From: Streptomyces sp. MspMP-M5
Lineage (GTDB): Bacteria; Actinomycetota; Actinomycetes; Streptomycetales; Streptomycetaceae
Assembly: GCF_000373585.1 (NCBI RefSeq)
Contig: NZ_KB891907.1
Coordinates: forward strand, 263,591 to 327,590
Length of the DNA stretch: 64,000 nucleotides
Direction of reading: 5' to 3'
Numbering within the stretch: the first letter of the stretch is position 1; every line of letters starts with the position of its first letter. The notes below the pieces were generated by a model. The model searched no databases. It saw nothing but the letters and a program-made list of their open reading frames with translations, and was not told the DNA's origin. The translations under genes and the position numbers were made by a program. Of this stretch, positions 16,437 through 24,976 are shown piece by piece.

Positions 16437-18062
16437 GTGATTGTTAACGCACAGGAAACATCCGAGTCGCAGATATACATCGACCGCATTCTGGAGCACT
16501 GGAACCACGACGAGGACGCCGAGGCGCTCGTCCAGGGGACGCACCGACTGACCAGAGGGGAGGCTCGGCGGCAACTGTTCAGGCTGGGGCACGCGCTGCG
16601 CGGGCAGGGGCTCGCGCCCGGCGACGGAGTGGGGCTGTTTCTGGCCAACCGCGTGGACTCCGTCCTCGCGCAGCTCGCCGTCCATCTCATCGGCTGTCGC
16701 GTTGTGTTCCTGCCGCCCGAGCCGGGGCCCGGCGAACTCGCCGCGCTGGTCGAGCAGTCCCGGGCGCGCGCCGTGGTCACCGACCCGACCTTCGCTGGGC
16801 GGGCCGCCGACGCGGCCGGCCGCAGCATCCACAACCCCGTACTGCTCAGCCTCGGGCCCTGTGAGCAGCAGTGCCCGGACCTGCTGGCCCTGGCCGCCGA
16901 CTGCCCGGACGTGCGCCCGGAGGGCGTGCCCGCCCCGGGAGCGGACGAGGCCATCACCGTCCTCTACACCGGCGGCACCCTGGGCCGACCCAAGCTGGCC
17001 GCGCACAGCCACCGGCTCTACAACATGCTGGTGGACATGGTGGATGACGCCCAGCAGGACTCCGGCTCAACGTTCTTCCCGGCCATGGACCAGGGTACGG
17101 ACAGGGTGCTCGCCGCCACACTGCTCACGCACGGCAGCGGTCACCTCACGTCGCTCCAGGCTCTGGTGACTGGCTCCGCCCTCGTCGTGCTGCCCGAGTT
17201 CGAAGCGGGCGCGGCGTTGGCGGTGCTGCGCGAGGAGCGCATCACCGCCACCATGTTCGTACCGCCCATGCTGTACGCGGTGCTCGACCACCCGGAGTGC
17301 AAGCCGGGTGCCCTGCCCGCGCTGCGGCGGATCGTTGTCGGCGGCGCGGCCACGTCGCCAAGTCGGCTGCAGCAGGCAGTCGAGGTGTTCGGGCCCGTGG
17401 TCAGCCAGGGCTACGGGCAGTCGGAGGCGCTCGGAATCACCGCGTTCGGTGCGGAGGATCTCGCCTCGGAGGGAGCCCGGCGTCCCGAACTCTGGCGCAG
17501 CTGCGGTCGCGCGATATCCGACGTCGAGATCGAGATCCGTGGTGAAGACAGCACGGAGGCACTGCCCGTCAGGCAGGTCGGCGAAGTGTGCGTCCATGGG
17601 GAGCCGGTGATGCTCGGCTACTACGAGGACCCGGAGCGGACCGCGGCGGCACTGCAGGATGGCTGGCTGCGCACGGGGGACATGGGTTATCTCGATGCCG
17701 AGGGGTACCTCTACCTCGTCGACCGGGCCAAGGACATCATCGTCACCGGCAGCACCAGCGACAACGTGTACTCGAGGGTGCTGGAGGACTTCCTCCTCAC
17801 GCTGCCCGGTGTGCGCAACGCGGCGGCGGTGGGGATGCCGGACGAGGAGTACGGGGAGGCCGTGCAGATCTTCCTGGCCACGGCCGAGGGCGCTGACGTC
17901 GACCCGGAGGCGGTCGGCGCGGCGGTGACCGCCGAGTTGGGCGAGCTGTACACGCCACGGGAGACAGTGCTGCTGGATCAGCTGCCGACAACCAAGGTGG
18001 GCAAGGTGGACAAGAAGGCGCTGCGCGCAGCGTGGACGAGCGGGGCCTTGAGCAAGCCGTAG
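16437..18062 (+). CDS. AMP-dependent acyl-CoA synthetase/ligase (ANL superfamily)
   Basis: About 541 residues with ANL-superfamily motifs: the phosphate loop Y177-T-G-G-T-L-G-R-P-K186, where the usual S-G-T is G-G-T; a central G-G-A-A and Y-G-Q-S-E; R-T-G-D-M-G-Y; and a C-terminal P-T-T-K-V-G-K-V-D-K-K catalytic lysine region. It should adenylate a carboxylic acid and pass it to CoA or a carrier. The start is uncertain: GTG 16437 has GGA 7 nt upstream, and GTG 16431 and TTG 16434 are alternatives. No carrier protein or synthase is adjacent, so a stand-alone fatty or aromatic acid-CoA ligase is most likely. Confidence 0.82.
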   Translation: MIVNAQETSESQIYIDRILEHWNHDEDAEALVQGTHRLTRGEARRQLFRLGHALRGQGLAPGDGVGLFLANRVDSVLAQLAVHLIGCRVVFLPPEPGPGELAALVEQSRARAVVTDPTFAGRAADAAGRSIHNPVLLSLGPCEQQCPDLLALAADCPDVRPEGVPAPGADEAITVLYTGGTLGRPKLAAHSHRLYNMLVDMVDDAQQDSGSTFFPAMDQGTDRVLAATLLTHGSGHLTSLQALVTGSALVVLPEFEAGAALAVLREERITATMFVPPMLYAVLDHPECKPGALPALRRIVVGGAATSPSRLQQAVEVFGPVVSQGYGQSEALGITAFGAEDLASEGARRPELWRSCGRAISDVEIEIRGEDSTEALPVRQVGEVCVHGEPVMLGYYEDPERTAAALQDGWLRTGDMGYLDAEGYLYLVDRAKDIIVTGSTSDNVYSRVLEDFLLTLPGVRNAAAVGMPDEEYGEAVQIFLATAEGADVDPEAVGAAVTAELGELYTPRETVLLDQLPTTKVGKVDKKALRAAWTSGALSKP

Positions 18063-18070
18063 GTCCACCT

Positions 18071-18109
18071 CGGCCTTCCGCCCTTTCACCGCGAAAGGGC
18101 GGAGGGCCG
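18071..18109 (+). terminator. Strong 17-bp terminator after the ligase gene
   Basis: The arms 18071-18087 and 18093-18109 pair over 17 bp with a single T-G wobble around the loop ACCGC, starting 9 nt after the ligase stop. There is no T-tract. Confidence 0.8.
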
Positions 18110-18468
18110 GCGCCGCTGTCCTGTGGTCTTGTCGGGAGGTCGCTCTTCACCGAGGACCTGTCGACGACTGGTTCCCGTCAAGGGGGCGTGGCTGACGACG
18201 TGGAGAGCGAGGGTGAGTGCTGCGCTGGTGGCCGGCGGGAGTTGGCCGCGGAGGGCCTCTGCGGCCGACAACTCGTTTGCGGGGCCGTCCGTCTGAACAC
18301 GGCGTAGAAGACGGACCCGTGCCGTGAACGGGATCGGCGAGCTGGGCGATGGGCTCTCTGCCCTTAGCCTCTTGCCGTGCTTGGCCGTCACACACGAGGT
18401 GGACGAGGCACGATGCGGCGTGACTTCGCGCTTCGACTTGCGCCCTCGCCTGCGACAGGATGGGTGCC
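18110..18468. other. 359-bp stretch with no confident gene
   Basis: It lies between the ligase terminator and the acetyltransferase gene. No frame looks like a protein and no RNA gene was seen. The acetyltransferase promoter presumably lies at its right end. Confidence 0.4.
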
Positions 18469-19002
18469 ATGACCGAGATTCGCACCCCCCGTCTCCTCCT
18501 CCGCCGCTGGTGTGACAACGACCTGGCCCCTATGGCGGAGATCCATGCGGACCCGCAGGTCATGCGCTGGATCGGCGACGGTTCGGTTCGCGATCTGGAG
18601 CGCACGGCGGAGGACATCGAGCGGTGGGAGGAGGAGTGGGATGAGGAGGGGTTCGGCCTCTTCGCCGTCGAGCTGCTGGCCTCGGGTGAGCTGGCAGGCT
18701 TCGCGGGTCTTTCCGTGCCCACATTCCTGCCTGAGGTGCTGCCTGCCGTGGAGATCGGCTGGCGGCTCGGTCGGCAGTTCTGGGGCCAGGGGTACGCGTC
18801 CGAAGCCGCTCACGCGGCACTGGAGTTCGCGCTCCAGGACCGCGGCCTCGACGGCGTCATCAGCATCGCCCGAGTGGGCAACGACGCTTCCGAGAACGTG
18901 ATGCGCAAGCTTGGCATGGTGCCGGAGCGCGAAACCAAGCACCCGGTGTACGGCCACCCGCTGCGCGTTCACACCATCGATCTCTCCGAGTATCACGCGT
19001 GA
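18469..19002 (+). CDS. GNAT acetyltransferase, RimJ/RimL type
   Basis: A 177-residue GCN5-related acetyltransferase of the RimJ/RimL group: the N-terminus T-P-R-L-L-L-R-R-W, a central E-I-G-W-R-L-G-R-Q-F-W-G-Q-G-Y-A-S-E-A containing the acetyl-CoA loop, then I-A-R-V-G-N-D-A-S-E-N-V-M-R-K-L-G-M. It transfers acetyl from acetyl-CoA to a protein N-terminus or small amine; the target is unknown. ATG 18469 is chosen because AGGA (18457-18460) lies 8 nt upstream and would overlap the alternative ATG at 18460. It is a single-gene unit. Confidence 0.87.
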   Translation: MTEIRTPRLLLRRWCDNDLAPMAEIHADPQVMRWIGDGSVRDLERTAEDIERWEEEWDEEGFGLFAVELLASGELAGFAGLSVPTFLPEVLPAVEIGWRLGRQFWGQGYASEAAHAALEFALQDRGLDGVISIARVGNDASENVMRKLGMVPERETKHPVYGHPLRVHTIDLSEYHA

Positions 19003-19551
19003 GCTGATCGGGCCGCCCCAGCCGCCGTCGTCCTGGCGTGGTGCAGGCGGCATGGTTAAACGCGGTAGGAATCTGCCGAGTCCGCGGGGGCAGAACGGGG
19101 TGCTATCTGACAGACGGGTCGGCGGGCGCGGGCGAGCGAGTGCAGCGTGTCAATGGTGCTCTGCGTCACGGAAACGATGATGCACGGACCCACTGACAAC
19201 AGGTTGTCGAAAGCGTCTTCTCATGTCCACGGTCTGGGTCGGGGCCGCTTGTGCAGGTGGGGGCCTTGCAGTTCAAGCGCCTCGACGGTGTTGGTGAGAC
19301 GCCCGTGAGAGATAGTGACAGGTGAGGCACCTCCTGGGCACCCTCGCCGGCCGGCTCAGGGGAGCTGACCGCCGACCGGCTTGCACGGTTGCGTATTTGA
19401 AGGTTCAGAGGGGGCGCCGTCCCAAGGCTCCGCCGGGTCCGACGCCGTCGGCTGCCTCCAGCGGGTGGACCCGGTTGCGGGCCGAGCCGGACTGCTCCTT
19501 GGCGTCGGACAGCGGGTCGGATGTCATGGCGTTCCCTGGGCCGGCCCGGCC
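19003..19551. other. 549-bp stretch with no confident gene
   Basis: Between the acetyltransferase and the converging ene-reductase. Base composition is more even than in adjacent genes. I found no protein-like frame, tRNA-like cloverleaf or good terminator. It may hold decayed sequence like the zone to the right. Confidence 0.35.
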
Positions 19552-20661
19552 TCAGGGCGTGGCATGGACTTCGGCTTCGGCCAGTGCCGGGTAGTCCGTG
19601 TAGCCGCGGTGGTCACCGCCGTAGAAGGTCGTGTGGTCGGCCGGGGCGACGGGGCTGCCGTTGCGGAGCCGTGCCACCAGGTCGGGGTTGGAGATGTACA
19701 GGGTGCCGAAGGCCAGGATGTCGGCCAGGCCGTCCTCGATCAGGTGCAGGTCGTCCGGCCCGGAGGGCCAGGAGTCCGGTGTCTCGTGCGGGTTGAGCAT
19801 GAAGGCCGAGGGCCAGGCGGTGCGCAGGCGGCCGGTGAGCGCGCGGCGCCCGGGGAACTCGAAGACGTGGAGGTAGGCCAGGTCGCCCCGCAGCTCGGAC
19901 ACCAGGGCCGCGTACAGGTCGTCGACGTCGGTCTCGGTGAGACCGTGGGCGGGGCAGCCGGGTGAGATCCGCAGGGCCAGGCGCTGCGGGCCGATCCGGG
20001 CGGCCACGGCGTCCACCAGTTCCAGCACGAAGCGGATGCGACCCGCGCGGGAGCCGCCGTAGCGGTCGGTGCGGCGATTGGCGTTGTCGGACAGGAACTG
20101 CTGGATCAAGTAACCGTAGGCGCCGTGCAGTTCGACGCCGTTGAAGCCGGCCCGTATGGCGTTGTGCGCGGCCTGCGCGAAGTCTTCGATGGTCTCCTGG
20201 ATCTGCGTGACGCTCAGTTGGTGTGGCACGGGGAAGGGCTTGCGGACGGCGGGTTCGGCGCCGCTGACGCGCACGACACCCTCGGCTGCCACGGGCGAGG
20301 GGGCGACGGGATGCAGTCCGTCGCCGAGGAGTTGGGGGTGACTGTTGCGCCCGGCGTGCATGAGCTGGGCGTAGATCCGGCCGCCCGCCGCGTGCACCGC
20401 GTCGGTGACCGGGCGCCAGGACCGTACCTGCCGCTCGTCGTGCAGGCCGGGGGTGTCGGTGTATCCCTGGCCCACCCGGCTGGGCTGTATCGCTTCGGCG
20501 ACGATCAGGCCCGCGGTGCTGCGCTGCGCGTAGTACTCGGCCATCGACGCCGTGGCGGACAGGCCCTCGCCGTAGGCGCGGCGGCGGGTCAGTGGTGCCA
20601 TGGCGATGCGGTTGGGCAGTGTCATCGAGCCCACGGAGATGGGGTCGAAGGCGGTGGGCAT
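19552..20661 (-). CDS. Old-yellow-enzyme-family alkene reductase (NADH:flavin oxidoreductase)
   Basis: A 369-residue FMN-dependent TIM-barrel enzyme. It begins F-D-P-I-S-V-G-S-M-T-L-P-N-R-I-A-M-A-P-L-T-R, has Q-L-M-H-A-G-R-N-S and the F-N-G-V-E-L-H-G-A-Y-G-Y-L segment, then N-R-R-T-D-R-Y-G-G-S. These are standard for bacterial OYE/NemA-type reductases of activated C=C bonds. The start at M-P-T-A-F-D was chosen because AAGGAA lies about 9 nt upstream. The nearest gene to the right is a broken Lrp-type regulator on the same strand, which may once have been linked to it. Confidence 0.9.
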   Translation of the reverse strand: MPTAFDPISVGSMTLPNRIAMAPLTRRRAYGEGLSATASMAEYYAQRSTAGLIVAEAIQPSRVGQGYTDTPGLHDERQVRSWRPVTDAVHAAGGRIYAQLMHAGRNSHPQLLGDGLHPVAPSPVAAEGVVRVSGAEPAVRKPFPVPHQLSVTQIQETIEDFAQAAHNAIRAGFNGVELHGAYGYLIQQFLSDNANRRTDRYGGSRAGRIRFVLELVDAVAARIGPQRLALRISPGCPAHGLTETDVDDLYAALVSELRGDLAYLHVFEFPGRRALTGRLRTAWPSAFMLNPHETPDSWPSGPDDLHLIEDGLADILAFGTLYISNPDLVARLRNGSPVAPADHTTFYGGDHRGYTDYPALAEAEVHATP

Positions 20662-20869
20662 AGCGCGGGTTCCTTCCCTGGGGGAGTCGGTGTGGACGTC
20701 GCCAACCCTGGCCAACGCCCTCCCTCAAAGCCAGTTGACCTGGTACTTCCGGCGATATCCGACGGCGGGCCCGGCACCCTGGCGATTTCTTCCGCACTGT
20801 GTGAGACGGGCGTCGATCAGACAGGCAAGGAGGGAGCACCCGGACGCCCCTTCAGGCGATCCGAGCAGC

Positions 20870-21426
20870 TCAGCGTCGCCGGCCCGGTGTACGCCGGACC
20901 GGAACGCCTTGCTGCGGACGGCCGTTCTGTTTGACGGTCCGTGTCACCGGCGCGGTCTCCACCGACCGGATGCCGGGAGCTGCGCCACCGGGCCGGTCAG
21001 GTAGGCGTACAGCGCTTGGGCGTCGCGGCATTGCACGCTCGCGTACAGGTTGGTCGGACCGGTCGTCGCGGCGGCGAAGCTCACTTCCGGATGGCCGGCC
21101 AGGGCCTCGCCTGCGGCGGACAGCGCGCCCGGTGACACCGACAGCCACAACGAGGCCATCGACCGCAGGCCCGGCAACTCCGCGTCGAAGTCGACGTCGA
21201 AGTACACCACCGAGGTGCGACGCGGCTCGGTGAGCCGCCGTCGCACCGAGGTCTGCGACCAGCCCGTGACGGACGCCAGGGCCTGGTAGCCGACGCGGCC
21301 GTCCTCTGCGAGCGATTCCAGCAGCGCATGATCCTGGTCCGACAACGTCACGTGCTCGCCGTCCGAGTCGGCCTCCGGCGGCTGCAGCGCGGCGCACTGT
21401 GCGACGGTGAGCGGACCGTGTTTCAC
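20870..21426 (-). pseudogene. Lrp/AsnC-family regulator, N-terminally truncated and frameshifted
   Basis: The frame from 21426 gives an AsnC helix-turn-helix (L-S-D-Q-D-H-A-L-L-E-S-L-A-E-D-G-R, then W-S-Q-T-S-V-R-R-R-L) and an Lrp effector domain. After the codons for T-G-P-V-A-Q-L-P the frame is lost. The expected continuation G-I-R-S-V-E-T-A-P-V-T-R-T-V-K-Q is intact in the next frame, so one base is missing near 20973-20978 (a G in the run CCCGG on the minus strand). Upstream of the GTG there is an in-frame TAG and no sign of the first half usual in two-domain Streptomyces Lrp proteins. It is therefore a remnant. Confidence 0.8.
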
Positions 21427-21435
21427 CAGCGGACC

Positions 21436-21711
21436 CTAGCCAGCAGTGAGGAGTTCAGCCCGCTCTGGGCCACCCGCGGCGTGACCACCCGCCCCACGGG
21501 AGGAGCCGAACTCGCGCACCACCTGTGGCAGGGCCTTGAGGACCGTCGTGGAGTGGTCGAACTGCCCGACATCGCTGAGCTGCTGGTCGGCCCCGTGGGA
21601 AGCCGGCTGACGTTGGCAGTACAGGGAATTCGTAAAGGAGACATCCTTGTCGCCCCTGGCGTGAAAGAGGCGCACCGGGACTGCGGGCCGCCAGTCACAG
21701 GTGGTATCCAT
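21436..21711 (-). pseudogene. Remnant of an alpha/beta hydrolase (C-terminal piece)
   Basis: About 90 codons on the minus strand read V-P-V-R-L-F-H-A-R-G-D-K-D-V-S-F and later D-V-G-Q-F-D-H-S-T-T-V-L-K-A-L-P-Q-V-V-R-E-F. This matches the end of a secreted lipase/prolyl-oligopeptidase-like alpha/beta hydrolase: the acid-loop aspartate after H-A-R-G-D and the terminal histidine in D-H. The nucleophile half is absent, so this is a fragment. Confidence 0.6.
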
Positions 21712-21975
21712 TGCCGCTGCGGCAGGTGGTCCCCGGCGGCGTCACCATCGATGACTTCCGCATCAACCCAGCCGCCGGCACCGCGACCTGCCCCGGCCGG
21801 ACGCACCGCCAACCTCGGCCAGGTCAAAGGGGATGGCGCCCGCACCGCCCAGTTCAAGCGTCTCTGTGCCGACTGCCCCCTGCGCGGGCGTTGCACCCTC
21901 GACCTCCGCCGACTGATCAACCTCGGACTCGCCCAAACCGGCACCACCTGGCACCTCACCCCGGCCACCGCATAG
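21712..21975 (+). pseudogene. Remnant of an IS1182-like transposase
   Basis: Two frames together recall the middle of an IS1182-group transposase: V-V-P-G-G-V-T-I-D-D-F-R-I-N-P-A-A-G-T-A-T-C-P in one, then F-K-R-L-C-A-D-C-P-L-R-G-R-C-T in another. The conserved C-x2-C-P-L-R cluster is present, but both ends and the DDE region are missing and a frameshift separates the halves. No terminal inverted repeat was found. Confidence 0.55.
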
Positions 21976-22035
21976 CGAAAAGGGGCCGCCCGGCCCACGG
22001 CCGGACAGCCCCAACAACAAGATTTCAGCAGTTTT

Positions 22036-23101
22036 CTAGGCGGACTTGGCCGTCGCGCGGACACCGAAGTGGACGTACCGGCTACTGTCGGCGAGGGCGT
22101 AGAACACGACGGGTATCCAGGCGTCCTTCTCGTTGCGGCGGCCGGCGAACACCGTCTTCACCGGTGTGTGCGAGACCGGGGTCAGGTGCCAGACCAGCGG
22201 GTCGAAGGTGCCCGCCAGGCCGTCCGCGCCCTCGTACCTCAGCCGCAGGGTGCCCGGGCCGCCGTCGCCGTCGGTGATGGTCATCAGGAAGCCCTCGCGC
22301 TTATAGCTGCCGAGGAACGGCTCCGTCTCCACCGCCACGGGTTCGGAGGCCGGCGCGAACGCGGGCATGGTGACCCCGGCGAGTTCGGCGCACAGCTCGC
22401 GGCAGAGTGCCTCGAAGACCTTGGGTGCAGCCCCGCCGCCGTTGGTCAACAGGGCGATGGCGAGGCCCTTCTCCGGGATGGCGCGCAGGTAGGCGAGCTG
22501 GCCGAAGGTACTGCCGTCGTGGCCGAAGCCGCGCACGCCGTCCCACTCGTAGGCCGACGGTCTGCGCGCCCTCGATGTAGCGGGCCAGGCAGTCGTCGCC
22601 GCGGCCGGTGTCGTTGACGTAGTCACCCTCGATGCCGCTTGTGTGGTTGAGCAGTTGGCGCGGCGTGATCGTCTCGGTGGCCCCGGCGTCGGCGACCGCG
22701 AAGTCCGGTAGGACGTCCGCGACGGGCGCGTCGAGCTCCAGCTTCCCGGCGTCGGCGAGCAGCACCACCATGGCGGCGGTGTAGCCCTTGCTGACGGAGC
22801 CGATCGGGAACACGGAGTCCGGGGTCACCGCGACGCCGGTGCCGGTGTGCAGGATGCCGGCGGCCACCTCGTGGATCTCGCCGTCGGCGAGGACGGCGAG
22901 GGCGCCGCCGGGGATGTGGTGGGCGGCGAGGAGCTCGCCGAGCCGGGTCTGTCAGCGGGCGGTGTCGAACGCCGGGGTGCCGTCGCTCACGCCCAGCGCG
23001 CGGTCGACCGTACGGGCCACGTCACGGTCGGTCTGTTCCAGGATCCTGGCCACCTCCTGGTCGACGAGGTTCGGCACCTCCCGGCGCAGGTTTTCCGACA
23101 T
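22036..23101 (-). pseudogene. Beta-lactamase-related serine hydrolase, inactivated
   Basis: The minus strand encodes pieces of a class C beta-lactamase/esterase-type hydrolase. The N-terminal part has P-I-G-S-V-S-K-G-Y-T-A (S-x-x-K) and L-L-N-H-T-S-G-I. The C-terminal part resumes in another frame with G-F-G-H-D-G-S-T-F-G-Q-L-A-Y and L-L-T-N-G-G. About 100 residues, including the Y-x-N region, are missing between them near 22560-22590. In addition an in-frame TGA interrupts the frame near 22951, 50 codons after a plausible ATG at 23101. Nonsense codon, deletion and frameshift together make this a clear pseudogene. Confidence 0.85.
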
Positions 23102-23152
23102 GCTGTCTCCCTCATGGTCACGGTGGACGGGGCGCGGGCGGGGGCCGGCCGG

Positions 23153-23956
23153 CTAGCCGGCGCTGCGGGACCGTCGGCCGATGAGCCCGGTCAGCGAGGC
23201 GAGCGTCGTGCGCGGCGGCTGCCGGAGGTCGCGGTCCGGGTGCAGGACGGTGCGGAATGCCGCCCAGGTGAGTGCGCCGAGGGCGAAGCCGTAGCAGGAG
23301 ACCAGCCCGTGCCCGTTCTCCTGCGCGAACCACATCGCCAGCCCGAGCACCGGCACGCCGAGCGCCAGCAGCCGGTTCTTGCGGACGGCCTTGCCGCGAC
23401 GCGTGCCCTCGTCGTCGGAGCCCTCCCCGGCGGCCTTGCCGGAGTTCTCGTCGGCACCGCCGCGCAGCAGCAGGGCCGCGGCCAGCGTCGCGCCCAGGAA
23501 GTAGGTGGCACCGGAACTGCCGGCGAAGTTGCGGGGGTCGGTGCTGTGGGTGGTCTGGCCCCACAGTTTGTCGATCTGCTCCGGGAGCAGGATGCCTGCG
23601 GCGAACAGGCCGAGCGTCAGCGGCGCACCCCAGAACCAGTCGGCGAAGGCCGCGACGGCGGCGAGGGTGGCGATGTTCCAGGCCGCTCCGCCGAGGCCGC
23701 CGTTCTGCATGAAGACCGAGGTGACCACGCGCCACCAGCCGGACTTCGACGGGTCCGCGTCGAGCGCGCCCATCGCCCCCGACCAGCAGAGCTGGAGGGC
23801 CACCCCGGCGAGCGCGAGCCCGGTCAGGCCGACGCCGGCCCAGGGGATCCGCCGTCGGCCCAGTGTGTTCTGGCCGACCAGGGCCAGACCGCCGTTGAAC
23901 ATCAGCACCATCAGTGCCGCCGTGGTCACGTTGAACAGCAGGATGTCCATCGTCAC
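23153..23956 (-). CDS. Rhomboid-like integral membrane protein
   Basis: About 267 residues with six to seven hydrophobic segments. W-W-R-V-V-T-S-V-F-M-Q resembles the rhomboid L1 entry region, F-A-G-S-S-G-A-T-Y places a serine (S148) in a G-x-S-G motif, and E-N-G-H-G-L-V near the end offers H216 as dyad partner. That is the rhomboid Ser-His arrangement, so an intramembrane protease is possible, though the match is loose. GTG 23956 is preferred (GGAGG 6 nt upstream), with ATG 23950 as alternative. It is divergent from a TetR gene over a perfect palindrome, suggesting repression by that protein. Confidence 0.65.
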   Translation of the reverse strand: MTMDILLFNVTTAALMVLMFNGGLALVGQNTLGRRRIPWAGVGLTGLALAGVALQLCWSGAMGALDADPSKSGWWRVVTSVFMQNGGLGGAAWNIATLAAVAAFADWFWGAPLTLGLFAAGILLPEQIDKLWGQTTHSTDPRNFAGSSGATYFLGATLAAALLLRGGADENSGKAAGEGSDDEGTRRGKAVRKNRLLALGVPVLGLAMWFAQENGHGLVSCYGFALGALTWAAFRTVLHPDRDLRQPPRTTLASLTGLIGRRSRSAG

Positions 23957-24017
23957 CACCCCCCTCCAAGCCGGTGTTCGATTTCGCTGATCACGACATT
24001 AGCGCGACCCGGGGCTT

Positions 24018-24036
24018 TTTCAAACACTGTTTGAAA
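24018..24036. promoter_or_regulatory. Perfect 19-bp palindromic operator for the TetR-type regulator
   Basis: TTTCAAACACTGTTTGAAA pairs perfectly over 9 bp on each side of one central base. It lies 28 bp upstream of the TetR gene start and between it and the divergent rhomboid-like gene. It is notably AT-rich for this genome, so it is very likely the repressor's binding site. Confidence 0.8.
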
Positions 24037-24064
24037 GCTGGGCGCGGCTCGCTAGACTGCGACC

Positions 24065-24787
24065 GTGAAGCTGACCGCAGACCTGATCATCGACGCAGGG
24101 ATGGCGGTGTTCGCCCAGACCGGCTACCACGGATTCTCCGTGCGCCGGGTCGCGGACCGCCTCGACGTGCACGCCGGCAGCCTCTACTACCACGTGCCCA
24201 GCAAGGCCGCACTGCTCCAGCTGATGGCCGACCGGGTGGCCGGGCAGGCATACGAGGCCGGTACCGCCGCCCTGGCCGGGCTGCCCGCGCAGGCAGGCTG
24301 GCCGGCGCGGATCACGGCGCAGGCCGTCGCCCTGCGGCAGAGCATCCGGCAGCACCCCGGCGGGGCGATCATGCTCGCCGGCAGCCCGAAAACCCTCAGC
24401 CCCGGCGCGCTCTCGCTGATGGAACGGCTGCTCGCCACCCTCGCCGAGGCCGGCGTGCCCCCGGAGCACTGCGGCACCGCCGCCGACACCGTGCTCAGCC
24501 ACGTCACCGGTTACGTGCTCCAGGAGCAGAGCGAGCCACCCGCGGTGCCGGTCACCACCGAGGACGTCGCCGCCCTCCACCGGAACTTCCCCCGGACGGC
24601 GACCGCCGCGACCGCGCACGGGCCGGACGAGAAGTTCACCCGCAGCCTGGACCTGCTCTGCGCCGGCATCGGGTCGCTCATCCGGCCACCGTCCGAGGGG
24701 CAGCCGCCCGAAGGAACGCCGTCCGAAGAACCGGACGGCAAGAGTGAGTTGGCGGATGCTTGGACCACGTCGACTCGTCGCTGGTGA
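24065..24787 (+). CDS. TetR-family transcriptional regulator
   Basis: A 240-residue TetR-type repressor. The N-terminal helix-turn-helix reads V-F-A-Q-T-G-Y-H-G-F-S-V-R-R-V-A-D-R-L-D-V-H-A-G-S-L-Y-Y-H-V, with the typical S-L-Y-Y-H recognition-helix end. The remainder is a variable helical ligand domain (TetR_C-like, with H-V-T-G-Y-V-L). The start is GTG 24065. The last 35 residues are Pro/Ser/Glu-rich and probably disordered. It should bind the palindrome at 24018-24036 and repress itself and the divergent rhomboid-like gene. The ligand is unknown. Confidence 0.9.
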   Translation: MKLTADLIIDAGMAVFAQTGYHGFSVRRVADRLDVHAGSLYYHVPSKAALLQLMADRVAGQAYEAGTAALAGLPAQAGWPARITAQAVALRQSIRQHPGGAIMLAGSPKTLSPGALSLMERLLATLAEAGVPPEHCGTAADTVLSHVTGYVLQEQSEPPAVPVTTEDVAALHRNFPRTATAATAHGPDEKFTRSLDLLCAGIGSLIRPPSEGQPPEGTPSEEPDGKSELADAWTTSTRRW

Positions 24788-24976
24788 CCTGGTCGGCCGG
24801 CGGTGGCCTTCCGTTCGGCCGGCCGATGGCCGCCGGCATCACGGGCGCCAGGCCAGTGGGAACGACGAAGAGGGTGCAGCGCGTCGCCGTCATCCGCAAC
24901 AGCGACTCCCGCACACTCGCGGAATGTGCCGAAAAGCGCCTGGTCGTACCAGGTGTCGGGACGTGAGGATGCCACG

